The position numbers and the translations under genes were made by a program. From NCBI RefSeq assembly GCF_042675725.1, contig NZ_JBHTJN010000008.1, positions 62,001 to 126,000 on the forward strand: a stretch of DNA of 64,000 nucleotides, read 5' to 3'. The notes under the pieces were generated by a model. The model searched no databases and was not told where the DNA came from. It was given only the letters and a program-made list of their open reading frames with translations. Shown piece after piece: positions 32,364 through 41,270 of this stretch; within the stretch, counting starts at the first letter, position 1, and every line of letters begins with the position of its first letter. Origin of the DNA: Seminibacterium arietis. GTDB taxonomy: Bacteria; Pseudomonadota; Gammaproteobacteria; Enterobacterales; Pasteurellaceae.

Positions 32364-33773
32364 ATGAATTACTACTTTGTTTTTCTTTTACAAGCAATGC
32401 TACCTTTGGCTATTCTTTGTGGTTGTCATTTTCACCACAGTCAAAAAAAGATGAACCTTAAGTTATTGCTTTGGATAAGTTTTTTGGGCTTATGTTTAGG
32501 TGTTTTGCTTGCTTTTCATTACCCCAAAGGGCAACAAGCAATATTAATACTAAATACTGCTTTCCTGACAAGCTTAATACTCTTTTATCTGACTCAGTTT
32601 TTTACTTCAACAAAGAGCGGTCATTTTTTTCAATTTTTTCAATTTATACTCTGCACTATAGCAAGTTACCGTTGGGCAAAGGATCCTAACATTAGTGCAA
32701 TTACTAATACTGATGTTATAAATACAGATTTTATTTTGCATTTAAGTGCTGTTGCATTTGCTTTCATTTTTTGTGTTTTTATCGCCATCTGGTTATATAT
32801 TTTATTAAATCAGACTCAAAATCATCAAAGAACGACTATATTTCGTCTTATTTTAACAACTCTTATGATTTTAATATTAATTATGCCTCTTATAGGTGAA
32901 TTACTATTAAATTTAATGAAATTACAATTATTAGCACTCACTAAAGAACGATTGGGATTTGTTGCAAAGTCAATTAATTTGAGCAGCTATTTTAATTTTA
33001 TTAGCGGATTAATTTTATTTCTTTGCATTAACTTTTTTATTATTAAAGTACATCACACTCGCAAAAGAGCGGTTTATTTTGAGCAAGATCCTATTGAAAA
33101 ACGTAAAAAAATTGCATTCATGCGAAATTCTAACCGCACTATAATTTGGGGATTAATAGCAGTACTAACAATTATTGGAAGTCAATTATATTGGAATAAT
33201 ATTGCCTCTAAACCGCCACAATTATCGGAAGCCATTACTGTTACTTTAGATCAAAATAATAATATCCGCATCCCTATTGAACAAGTTAAAGATGGGAAAT
33301 TACATCGCTTTGTATGGACTGCAAGCGATGGAAAAGCTGTTCGCTTTTTTATTATCAATAAATCAAACAAAACTTTGAATTTCGCGGCAGTGTTTGATGC
33401 TTGCATTTTATGTGGAGATCAAGGTTATGTTATGGAAGGTGAACAAGTTATTTGTATAGGTTGCGGTGTTAGAATGTTTATTCCCTCTATTGGGAAAGCT
33501 GGTGGATGCAATCCTGTTCCAATTGAAAATTGGCAACAAACAGAATCAGAAATAGTAATTCATCGTAAAAATCTAGAAGCAGGTTTAAACTATTTCTCAA
33601 CTATTGTTGAATTAAATGTTATAGATCCTATTGATGGTACTAAATTAAAAAATACTACAGCTGAATTCAAATATAACTATGATCACACAACTTATTTTTT
33701 TGCTAGCGAAAAAAATCTAAATCTATTTAGAGATAATCCTGAAAAATACTTACCGCAAATGGAGAAAAAATAA
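32364..33773 (+). CDS. DUF2318 Fe-S-associated multi-pass membrane protein
   Basis: 469 residues: about eight to nine membrane segments in the first 280 residues, then a periplasmic C-terminal DUF2318 domain with paired cysteines CILCGDQGY … ICIGCGVRMF and GGCNPVPI. The family accompanies FTR1/P19 systems and is thought to take part in electron transfer during iron import. Preceded by a 137-bp gap without a clear terminator; the next gene starts 2 bp after its stop. Confidence 0.88.
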   Translation: MNYYFVFLLQAMLPLAILCGCHFHHSQKKMNLKLLLWISFLGLCLGVLLAFHYPKGQQAILILNTAFLTSLILFYLTQFFTSTKSGHFFQFFQFILCTIASYRWAKDPNISAITNTDVINTDFILHLSAVAFAFIFCVFIAIWLYILLNQTQNHQRTTIFRLILTTLMILILIMPLIGELLLNLMKLQLLALTKERLGFVAKSINLSSYFNFISGLILFLCINFFIIKVHHTRKRAVYFEQDPIEKRKKIAFMRNSNRTIIWGLIAVLTIIGSQLYWNNIASKPPQLSEAITVTLDQNNNIRIPIEQVKDGKLHRFVWTASDGKAVRFFIINKSNKTLNFAAVFDACILCGDQGYVMEGEQVICIGCGVRMFIPSIGKAGGCNPVPIENWQQTESEIVIHRKNLEAGLNYFSTIVELNVIDPIDGTKLKNTTAEFKYNYDHTTYFFASEKNLNLFRDNPEKYLPQMEKK

Positions 33774-33775
33774 TA

Positions 33776-35098
33776 ATGTTATTGCGAATGTTATTACAAT
33801 CTTGGCGATATAATATAAAACGCAAATTACTGGCTATCATTACTATTTTTCTTGCGGCTAGCTTAATTTCTGCTTTACTTGCTGTGTCTATTGATATAGG
33901 TGACAAAATGGCAAAAGAATTAAAATCTTATGGTGCAAATATTTTAATTCAACCAGCCAGTAGTGCCGTACTTTCTTTAAATAATGAAAATAAAACCGCA
34001 CTCTCAGCTCAAGATTTTCTAGAACAAAAAGAATTACCTAATGTTAAAGATATTTTTTGGCGAAATAATATCATCGGCTTTGCACCTTTACTTACCGCAG
34101 ATGTTAAAGCATATCATCAAAATCAGCAAAAAGAACAATATATTAACATATTAGGTACATTTTTTGATCATCAGATTGCTGTTCCTGATGAGGATGATTA
34201 TCATACAGGACAACGAATTATTAGCCCTTATTGGAAAGTCATTGGAGAATGGGTTGATGATATGCAAGAAGATAATACAGCTATTATTCCCGCTTTAATC
34301 GGAGAACAACTAGCAAAATCCACTCTTTGGCATATCGGAGATCAGCTTACTTTATATTACAAAGAAAGTGATTTCAGTAGTAAGATTCAGGTTCAGATTA
34401 AAGGCATTCTTACTACTGGAGGAAAAGAAGAACAACAATTAATTTTACCTTTAAGTGCGGTACAAAATTTACTTAATTTACAAGGTAAAATTCAAGCAAT
34501 TAAAGTCTCAGCTCTCACTGTTCCAGAAAATGAATTATCTCGTAAAGCACGAATAAACGCCGATGCTTTAAGTGCTGAAGATTACGATCGCTGGTATTGT
34601 ACTGCTTATGTATCTTCTATTTCTCATCAATTAGAAGAAGCTATTTCAGGTGCTGTTGTGCGACCAATCTGGCAAGTTGCGGCTTCCGAAGGCGTAGTGA
34701 TCGAAAAAATTCAATTATTATTAGCTGTAGTAACTCTCGCAGCAGTAATCGCTGCTGCTATGGGAATCGCATCATTAATGACAGCCTCTATAATGGAACG
34801 GAGTAAAGAAATTGGCTTAATGAAAGCACTGGGAGCTTATCAATGGCAAATTGCACTGCTATTTTACTGGGAAGCTGTATTAAGTGCGTTAATTGGTGGA
34901 GTAATAGGTTGTATTGCAGGTTGGGGATTAGCAAAGTTTATCGGTATTGCACTATTTAATACTCCACTTGACTTTACTTGGATCGTAGTTCCTTGTGTCT
35001 TACTATTATCCATAGTAATTGCAATTATAGGAACTTGGCTTCCTACTTATCGCATCACTAAATTATATCCTATTGAGGTTTTATATGGTCGCAAATAA
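33776..35098 (+). CDS. ABC transporter permease, FtsX/MacB type, of the iron operon (1)
   Basis: 440 residues with the FtsX plan: N-terminal membrane helix (about 15-37), large periplasmic domain, then three helices at about 310-430 with the coupling motif SKEIGLMKALGAYQWQI. It matches the first permease of the Campylobacter P19 cluster by context. Its last 14 bases overlap the next gene's start. Confidence 0.88.
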   Translation: MLLRMLLQSWRYNIKRKLLAIITIFLAASLISALLAVSIDIGDKMAKELKSYGANILIQPASSAVLSLNNENKTALSAQDFLEQKELPNVKDIFWRNNIIGFAPLLTADVKAYHQNQQKEQYINILGTFFDHQIAVPDEDDYHTGQRIISPYWKVIGEWVDDMQEDNTAIIPALIGEQLAKSTLWHIGDQLTLYYKESDFSSKIQVQIKGILTTGGKEEQQLILPLSAVQNLLNLQGKIQAIKVSALTVPENELSRKARINADALSAEDYDRWYCTAYVSSISHQLEEAISGAVVRPIWQVAASEGVVIEKIQLLLAVVTLAAVIAAAMGIASLMTASIMERSKEIGLMKALGAYQWQIALLFYWEAVLSALIGGVIGCIAGWGLAKFIGIALFNTPLDFTWIVVPCVLLLSIVIAIIGTWLPTYRITKLYPIEVLYGRK

Positions 35099-36227
35099 AA
35101 TCAAATACAATATGTTTTTACGATTAGTATTTAATTCATTACGACTGAGATTACAACCTGCATTGATTATTTTCTCTGCATTAACTGTAGGAGCTGCAAT
35201 AGTTACAGCCATGGCTGCTGTTTATTTTGATATTAATACTAAAATGAGTCATGAATTAAGAACCTTTGGAGCAAATTTTTATATTGGTTCTAACTTTGGA
35301 GGATTAATTGAAGAGAGTCAAATTCAACAAATACTCCAACAGGCACCTAAAGACTTAATAACAGCAGCTAGTCCCTATCTTTATGGTGTCGCTCGTGCAG
35401 ATTTAGAAAAAATTGTTATCATGGGAGTGTGGTTTTCTGAAATGAAGACACTTGCTCCCTATTGGCAAATTACAGGAGGTTCCATTGGTGTCAATTTTGA
35501 CGATCGCAATGCTATGATAGGCAAAAATTTAGCCAATCGTTTAAATTTACAAGTTGGTAGCAAAATAATACTGAGTAAGGAAAATCAAGAAAAACATACA
35601 TTTAATATTAAAGGAATTATTGAAAGTGGTGATGCTACTGATAATATGTTGATAGTTAGCCTTGAATTTGCTCAACATTGGTTAAATAAAAAAGGGTTAA
35701 TCAGCAATGCACAATTGAATGTAAAAAATGATCTAGGACAAGTTGATACTTTTGCTACAAAGTTAAAACAGAAATACTCAGATCTAGAGATCCATCCAAT
35801 TCGCAAGGTTTCTGTTTCAGAAGGAAAAATATTAAATAAAATCAAAGGATTGATGGGGCTAATTGCTATAATTATTTTGATTTTGGCTACCCTTTGCGTG
35901 AATACAACGTTGATAGCAATTGTTGGCGAACGAGCAAAAGAATTTGCTTTGCAAAAAGCGTTAGGAGCAAAAAAAGTAGACATTATTAAACAAATTTCAA
36001 CTGAAATTTTATCTATTGCTTGCTGTGCAATTATAGTGGGATTAGCAATTGGCTATATACTTGCACAAATTTTAGGAGTGATGGTGTTCAATGCAAACAT
36101 CGATATGAGACTACCTGTCATTCCAATCACTATAGTTCTCTCTCTTGCTGTAGCAATGATCGCAGTAATTATGCCCACTCGCCGAGCTTTGCAAATCCAA
36201 ACTGCAAATATTTTAAAAGGCGAGTAA
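35085..36227 (+). CDS. ABC transporter permease, FtsX/MacB type, of the iron operon (2)
   Basis: Start ATG at 35085 with GAGG upstream; the TTG at 35073 is open but less likely. Gives 380 residues: N-terminal helix, periplasmic domain, three C-terminal helices and the motif AKEFALQKALGAKKVDII. Non-identical partner of the preceding permease, so the transporter is probably a heterodimer with one ATPase type. Confidence 0.88.
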   Translation: MVANKIKYNMFLRLVFNSLRLRLQPALIIFSALTVGAAIVTAMAAVYFDINTKMSHELRTFGANFYIGSNFGGLIEESQIQQILQQAPKDLITAASPYLYGVARADLEKIVIMGVWFSEMKTLAPYWQITGGSIGVNFDDRNAMIGKNLANRLNLQVGSKIILSKENQEKHTFNIKGIIESGDATDNMLIVSLEFAQHWLNKKGLISNAQLNVKNDLGQVDTFATKLKQKYSDLEIHPIRKVSVSEGKILNKIKGLMGLIAIIILILATLCVNTTLIAIVGERAKEFALQKALGAKKVDIIKQISTEILSIACCAIIVGLAIGYILAQILGVMVFNANIDMRLPVIPITIVLSLAVAMIAVIMPTRRALQIQTANILKGE

Positions 36228-36241
36228 ATCGAGGTAACAAA

Positions 36242-36913
36242 ATGGTTAATTATGTAATTGAAACTCAAGGTTTATACAAACGATTTGAACAAGTCACCGC
36301 ACTTGAAAACATTAATATTAAAATTAAACAAGGAGAATTTGTCGCTATTATGGGAGCTTCAGGCTCTGGCAAAACTACCTTAATGAACATTTTAACCTGC
36401 TTAGATACTGCTAGTGAAGGTAAAGTGATATTAGATGGTATTGATGCGGCTAAGCTTGACGAAATAGGAAGACAACGCTTTCGTGCGGAGAAAATTGGAT
36501 TAGTTTTTCAACAATTTCATTTAATTCCTTATTTAACCGCACTTGAGAACGTGATGCTAGCACAGCACTATCATAGTGTTGTGGATGAAACTAGTGCTAA
36601 GGCAGTACTATCACAAGTTGGATTAGCACACCGAACCAATCATCGTCCTAGTCAACTTTCTGGTGGAGAACAACAGCGAGTCTGTATCGCTCGAGCTTTA
36701 GTCAATCAGCCCCCAGTGATTTTCGCTGATGAACCAACTGGCAATCTTGACGAAAAAAATGAAAAATTGGTACTAGATCTACTCAAGAATCTCAACCAGC
36801 AGGGACGTACTATTGTCATGGTGACACATAATCCTGAATTAAGTAAATTTAGCCATCGGACTATTTACTTACAACATGGTAAATTTTTACGAGAAGAAAT
36901 AAATGATAATTAA
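36242..36913 (+). CDS. ABC transporter ATP-binding protein of the iron operon
   Basis: 223 residues from the ATG at 36242 (GAGGTAAC upstream). An open frame reaching back to 36020 lies inside the preceding permease and is not coding. Walker A GASGSGKTT (near 43), signature LSGGEQQR, Walker B VIFADEPTGNLD, H-loop VTHNPE: LolD/MacB subfamily, which acts mechanically on periplasmic partners rather than on bulk import. Two USS lie inside. Confidence 0.93.
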   Translation: MVNYVIETQGLYKRFEQVTALENINIKIKQGEFVAIMGASGSGKTTLMNILTCLDTASEGKVILDGIDAAKLDEIGRQRFRAEKIGLVFQQFHLIPYLTALENVMLAQHYHSVVDETSAKAVLSQVGLAHRTNHRPSQLSGGEQQRVCIARALVNQPPVIFADEPTGNLDEKNEKLVLDLLKNLNQQGRTIVMVTHNPELSKFSHRTIYLQHGKFLREEINDN

Positions 36914-37406
36914 AAGTGCGGTCAGATTTTACTTAATTTTCATAACGTTATTCACATTATTAGCTTGTAAAGAGGAACAAATTGCAACTGTCGGTGACTA
37001 CGCTCCTGAAATTGCAACTTTTAACTTATCAGGAGAACAAGTATTACTTCAACAATTAAAGGGGAAAATGATAGTACTAAACTTTTGGTCTGAAAGTTGT
37101 TCTGTATGTATCGCTGAACTTAAACGTTTTGATCATATTATGAAGCAATATTCCAATAAAGTTCATTTTCTTGCAATTAATATTGATGGTGATAACTCAA
37201 ATACTGCTCAAGTTATCTCTAAAAATCAGCTTTCTCTACCAATAGTAAAAGATCAATTACATATTACTAGTGAACGCTATGGACTAATTGGCACGCCAAC
37301 AACATTTATTATTGACCCTGAAGGTAAAATCCTTTATAAATCTGAAGGATTAATTACGGAACAAACGCTAACAAAATTACTTACTCAACATGGCAGAATA
37401 AAATGA
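36903..37406 (+). CDS. TlpA-like thioredoxin-fold lipoprotein
   Basis: The 167 residues begin with a lipoprotein signal ending in LLACKEE, so lipid-anchored on the periplasmic side. Thioredoxin fold with the redox pair CSVC in WSESCSVCIAELK (near 61-64) and cis-Pro in IGTPTTFII. Likely reduces a disulfide, or handles electrons, for the iron system. It overlaps the ATPase gene by 11 bp and the cytochrome gene by 4 bp. Confidence 0.9.
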   Translation: MIIKSAVRFYLIFITLFTLLACKEEQIATVGDYAPEIATFNLSGEQVLLQQLKGKMIVLNFWSESCSVCIAELKRFDHIMKQYSNKVHFLAINIDGDNSNTAQVISKNQLSLPIVKDQLHITSERYGLIGTPTTFIIDPEGKILYKSEGLITEQTLTKLLTQHGRIK

Positions 37407-37735
37407 AAAACTATTCAATTTTTTTCGCTGTTACATTGATCGTAACAGCTTCCCTTTCTCATGCACAAAATCCACTAGAAAACGATGCAGAAAAACTAAA
37501 ACAAGGACAACGCTTATTTAATCACTCTTGTGCTATGTGTCATGGCAAACAAGCAGAAAAATCTGCTTTTGGTAAATCTGCTATTATCAATACATTGAAA
37601 AAAGACGAAATTATTACCGCACTTACTAAACGAAAATCAGGGGAAATTATTGGTGGTGGTAATGGAGCGAAATCTCGCCTAACTGAAAATGAAATAGAAA
37701 TTATCGCTGAATATATTCAAACGTTAATAAAATAA
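37403..37735 (+). CDS. Small periplasmic c-type cytochrome of the iron operon
   Basis: 110 residues: signal peptide (about 1-21), then one heme site CAMCH in NHSCAMCHGKQ (near 43-47) and a distal Met-free tail with a C-terminal helix NEIEIIAEYIQTLIK. Overlaps the thioredoxin gene by 4 bp. A cytochrome suggests the system couples iron import to redox change of iron. It is not a standard member of the P19 cluster as I know it. Confidence 0.88.
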   Translation: MKNYSIFFAVTLIVTASLSHAQNPLENDAEKLKQGQRLFNHSCAMCHGKQAEKSAFGKSAIINTLKKDEIITALTKRKSGEIIGGGNGAKSRLTENEIEIIAEYIQTLIK

Positions 37736-37821
37736 ACAATACTTATTTCTAATTTATACAAAAAATTCGCCGTTCCTACTCAAACGGTATAATCACAAGA
37801 AAGTTTACACAAGGAGTTTTT

Positions 37822-38658
37822 ATGCAATACAATCAATTTATTGGTTTAGGCGTTGCTGGTAATTTTGCTGGACACTTAGAACAAGCTGGGGAAGCGCTTG
37901 ATTTTGCTAATGTTAAAACTCAAGAAATAATTCAACCTAAAGCAATTTTTCCATTTTATGTACCTGCAAAGCAATTAGCCGAATACTCATTTCTTTCTCA
38001 GTACCCTTTGAGTTCAAGTCAAATTCAATCTCCTAAAACAGAAAAAGCAGATAATTTGCAGATTGAACCTGAGATTGCTTTAATTTGTGATATTCATTAT
38101 TCAGAAAAAAAAGTAACCGCACTTACGCCTCGTTTTTTTACTGCTTATAATGACTGTTCAATTCGCCATCCAAATGCACGTAAGATATGTGAAAAAAAGA
38201 ATTGGGGTGCTAATACTAAAGGAATATCCGATCATCTCATTCCATTAACGTCTTTTCAAAAAGGCTGTGAAATTGACAAGTATCGCATTGCTTGTTTTCA
38301 TCAACGCAATGGTGAATTAAATCAATATGGTGTTGATAGCCCTACTATAGGTTATAGCTACTTTCATCAAAAACTATTAGATTGGATTATAGATCGCATG
38401 AATAATCAGATTGATGAAGGACCAATGAATGATATAGCATATTTATTACAACAAGCGAATTATCCTACACAAGCTATTGTCAGTATTGGTGCTACTCGTT
38501 ATACAGATTTTGGTGAATATAATTTTTTACAACCTGGCGATATTTCAATGGTTATAGTTTATGATGGAAAAAAATATTCCTTATCAGAAATTGCCAAAAT
38601 GGCAGAAACAGGACAATTTGCTAATGATATTTCAACACTAATTCAAAAAGTCATTTAA
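37822..38658 (+). CDS. DUF5718 family protein, unknown function
   Basis: 278 residues, cytoplasmic looking, no signal or membrane segment. Distinct blocks: FIGLGVAGNFAGHLEQAGEA at the N-terminus, IEPEIALICDI, FFTAYNDCSIRHPNARKICEKK, and GATRYTDFGEYNFLQPGD. The mix of PEIALICDI with a C-terminal GD-type motif recalls fumarylacetoacetate-hydrolase folds, but I would not assign activity. Own promoter: GGTATAAT at about 37785 and AAGGAG before the ATG. Confidence 0.75.
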   Translation: MQYNQFIGLGVAGNFAGHLEQAGEALDFANVKTQEIIQPKAIFPFYVPAKQLAEYSFLSQYPLSSSQIQSPKTEKADNLQIEPEIALICDIHYSEKKVTALTPRFFTAYNDCSIRHPNARKICEKKNWGANTKGISDHLIPLTSFQKGCEIDKYRIACFHQRNGELNQYGVDSPTIGYSYFHQKLLDWIIDRMNNQIDEGPMNDIAYLLQQANYPTQAIVSIGATRYTDFGEYNFLQPGDISMVIVYDGKKYSLSEIAKMAETGQFANDISTLIQKVI

Positions 38659-38708
38659 AGTGCGGTGTTATTTTTACATTTTTAATTAAATTAAAACATA
38701 TTAGGGAT

Positions 38709-38732
38709 GAAATTATTGGATGCAATAATTTC
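38709..38732. repeat. Perfect hairpin between the DUF5718 gene and pgsA
   Basis: GAAATTATTG (38709-38718) pairs with CAATAATTTC (38723-38732), loop GATG. No T-run follows; role unclear (weak terminator or leader element). Confidence 0.6.
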
Positions 38733-38828
38733 TCTTCGCTTAAATATTATAATTTTTTAAATTCTATTTTTAAAACACGTTAATATGCTTTAAAATAAAC
38801 ACATTATTTTCATGACTCTACCAATATT

Positions 38829-39389
38829 ATGAAGTTAAATTTTCCTACGCTTTTGACTCTATTTCGTGTAATTCTTATTCCATTTTTCGTGATTGCTTTT
38901 TATCTACCTTTCTATTGGTCGCCTTTTTTAGCTACGCTCATTTTTTTTATCGCCGCCGTAACCGATTGGTTTGATGGTTATCTTGCTCGTAAATGGAATC
39001 AGAGTACACCTTTTGGTGCGTTTTTAGATCCTGTAGCTGATAAAGTAATGGTTATAGCAGCCCTTTCTTTAGTAATGGAACATTACCACAGTTTTTGGCT
39101 AACAATTCCCGCATTGATTATGATTTCTCGAGAACTAATAATTTCAGCACTACGTGAATGGATGGCTGAAATTGGCAGTCGTAATAAAGTTGCCGTATCT
39201 TGGTTAGGAAAAGTAAAAACAACAGCACAAATGATAGCATTAGGCGGATTATTGTGGCGTTACAATTTTACTATGGAAATTGCTGGTTTTGTCTGTCTTT
39301 ACATAGCTGCTATACTGACTGTTTGGTCAATGCTACAATACTTAAAAGCAGCAAAAGATAACCTGCTAGAAGATAAAAAAACACATTAA
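38829..39389 (+). CDS. pgsA: CDP-diacylglycerol-glycerol-3-phosphate 3-phosphatidyltransferase
   Basis: Makes phosphatidylglycerophosphate, the committed step to phosphatidylglycerol and cardiolipin; inner membrane. The CDP-alcohol transferase signature D-G-x2-A-R-x8-G-x3-D-x3-D is seen in FDGYLARKWNQSTPFGAFLD followed by PVADK. Four to five membrane segments in 186 residues, N-terminus MKLNFPTLLTLFR as in E. coli PgsA. The stop overlaps the start of a USS region. Confidence 0.96.
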   Translation: MKLNFPTLLTLFRVILIPFFVIAFYLPFYWSPFLATLIFFIAAVTDWFDGYLARKWNQSTPFGAFLDPVADKVMVIAALSLVMEHYHSFWLTIPALIMISRELIISALREWMAEIGSRNKVAVSWLGKVKTTAQMIALGGLLWRYNFTMEIAGFVCLYIAAILTVWSMLQYLKAAKDNLLEDKKTH

Positions 39390-39475
39390 AGTGCGGTTGA
39401 TTTTTCTATAAAATTGCCTTCATTATAGATTTCTGTAACAGAAAAGAAGGCAATATAAATGCTTGCTTTTTATAC

Positions 39476-40417
39476 TCAAATAAACAAATGCTGATATGCT
39501 ACCAAGTCAGACCGAGAAATTGCAAAAACACCTACCCCTCCGTTTTTTAATTCAAGCCATTTAAAAGGAACCGTTGGGAATTGCTCTATGAGGTGAACCA
39601 TGCTATTTCCGACTTCACAAATTAACATCGAATTTTCAGCTAAATAGTCTGTCGCATGTAATAAAATTTGCTTAGTAATTTGCAAGCCATCTATCCCTGA
39701 TCCTAATGCCATTTCGGGTTCATAATGGAATTCTTCTGGCATATCAGCTAAATCTTCTTCATCAACGTAAGGTGGATTTGCGATGATTAAATCATATTTA
39801 TCTTTTGGTAAATTTGAAAAAAGATCAGATTGAATTGGAAATACTCTATGACTTAATTGATGTCGTTCAATATTAATTTCTGCTACATTCAATGCTTCAA
39901 CAGATAAATCTACTGCATCAACTTCTGATTGGGGAAATCTATCTGCACAAGCAATCGCAATACAGCCACTACCAGTACACATATCTAAAATTCGTTTAGG
40001 GGGGTGTTGCAAGATTCCATCAAACTTTTCTTCAATCAAGGCACTGATAGGTGAACGAGGAATAATTACTCGTTCATCAATATAAAATTCTAACCCACAA
40101 AACCATGCCCTATTTGTCAAATAAGCAACTGGGATTCGTTTCTCTATACGAGCTTCAAGTAAGTTAATAATATGTTTCTTCTCAACTGATGTTAAACGAG
40201 CATCATAAAGCTGTTCTGGAATATCTAGAGGTAAATGCAACGCAGAAAATATCAACTGTACTGCTTCATCCCAAGCGTTATCATAGCCATGACCGAAATA
40301 AATTTCTGAATCATTAAATCTACTATAACTCCAACGCAAAAAATCCTTTATAGTATGAAGCTCTGATGTAGCTTCATTAAAAAAGCGACTATCAAATGCA
40401 CCTTGTAAAATCTCCAT
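39476..40417 (-). CDS. prmB: 50S ribosomal protein L3 glutamine methyltransferase
   Basis: SAM-dependent N5-glutamine methyltransferase for L3. The start is the ATG at 40417 (MEILQGAF), preceded by GGGG; an ATG at 40450 is open but adds residues absent from the family. 313 residues; SAM loop ILDMCTGSGCIAIA and catalytic NPPY in IIANPPYVDEEDL (near 205). The RAWFCGLEFYIDERVIIPRSP block separates it from PrmC. Confidence 0.94.
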   Translation of the reverse strand: MEILQGAFDSRFFNEATSELHTIKDFLRWSYSRFNDSEIYFGHGYDNAWDEAVQLIFSALHLPLDIPEQLYDARLTSVEKKHIINLLEARIEKRIPVAYLTNRAWFCGLEFYIDERVIIPRSPISALIEEKFDGILQHPPKRILDMCTGSGCIAIACADRFPQSEVDAVDLSVEALNVAEINIERHQLSHRVFPIQSDLFSNLPKDKYDLIIANPPYVDEEDLADMPEEFHYEPEMALGSGIDGLQITKQILLHATDYLAENSMLICEVGNSMVHLIEQFPTVPFKWLELKNGGVGVFAISRSDLVAYQHLFI

Positions 40418-40481
40418 TAATCCCCCTATAAAATACTTATTTAATTTCACATTACACTGAATGTTACCGTACTTTAAATCA

Positions 40482-41138
40482 TCATTTATTGATTAAACTT
40501 AAAAACTCTTTTCGAGTTTCTCGATCATTTAAAAATACCCCACCAAAAGCTGATGTAACAGTATAGCTATTAGTATCTTTTATGCCTCGACATTTCACAC
40601 AAAAATGCGTTGCTTTAACATATACAGCCACATCTTCTGTTTCTAAAATAGTCTGAAACGCTAATAAAATCTGTTCTGTTAAACGCTCTTGCACTTGTGG
40701 ACGTTGTGCAAAAAAATCTACTACACGATTAATTTTTGATAACCCAATTACCCATTTTTTAGGGTAATACGCAACAGAAACGACTCCATCAATTGTGACA
40801 AAATGATGTTCACAAGTACTGGTTAATGTAACATCATTAACTAACACCATTTCACTCACTTTCATACGATTTTCAATTCGAGTAATTTTAGGAAAATTGC
40901 CATAATCTAAACCACTGAAAATTTCATCAATATACATTTTAGCAAGACGTACTGGCGTTTCTTCTAAACTATCATCATTTAAATTTAAACCAATCAAGCG
41001 AAGTACTTCTCGCATATGTTGTTCAATCGCAGTTCTCCGTTGAGTTTTATCTTGATCCAGTTCAACCATTGGGGTTTCAATACCCTTTTCGATCAACGCA
41101 CGACGAACTTTATCCGCCTCTGCTGAAATCGTTTTCAT
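40482..41138 (-). CDS. folE: GTP cyclohydrolase I
   Basis: First step of tetrahydrofolate synthesis, GTP to dihydroneopterin triphosphate; zinc enzyme. 218 residues with zinc ligands in TSTCEHHFVTIDG and HFCVKCRGIKD, plus GLSKINRVVDFFAQRPQVQERL (active-site region, quoted in part: GLSKINRV). Divergent from moeA. Confidence 0.97.
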   Translation of the reverse strand: MKTISAEADKVRRALIEKGIETPMVELDQDKTQRRTAIEQHMREVLRLIGLNLNDDSLEETPVRLAKMYIDEIFSGLDYGNFPKITRIENRMKVSEMVLVNDVTLTSTCEHHFVTIDGVVSVAYYPKKWVIGLSKINRVVDFFAQRPQVQERLTEQILLAFQTILETEDVAVYVKATHFCVKCRGIKDTNSYTVTSAFGGVFLNDRETRKEFLSLINK

Positions 41139-41270
41139 TCATTACTCCTAAAATTAATCATCTCTTCATTTTATCAAACTACAAAACAATAATAAAATGT
41201 TAATAATAGTTAGATTGTGAGAAAAAATTAAGTAAAATAGACCTAAAATTAATTAGAAGGAAATTTATTT

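Noticed and set aside
34597..34806. Plus-strand serine/cysteine-rich ORF inside the first FtsX permease
   Set aside because: It is an out-of-frame shadow of the permease, rich in Ser, Arg and Cys as such shadows are, with no ribosome site.
36020..36241. N-terminal extension of the iron-operon ABC ATPase
   Set aside because: This stretch is an alternative frame of the preceding FtsX permease; the family N-terminus begins at the ATG at 36242, which has its own GAGG site.
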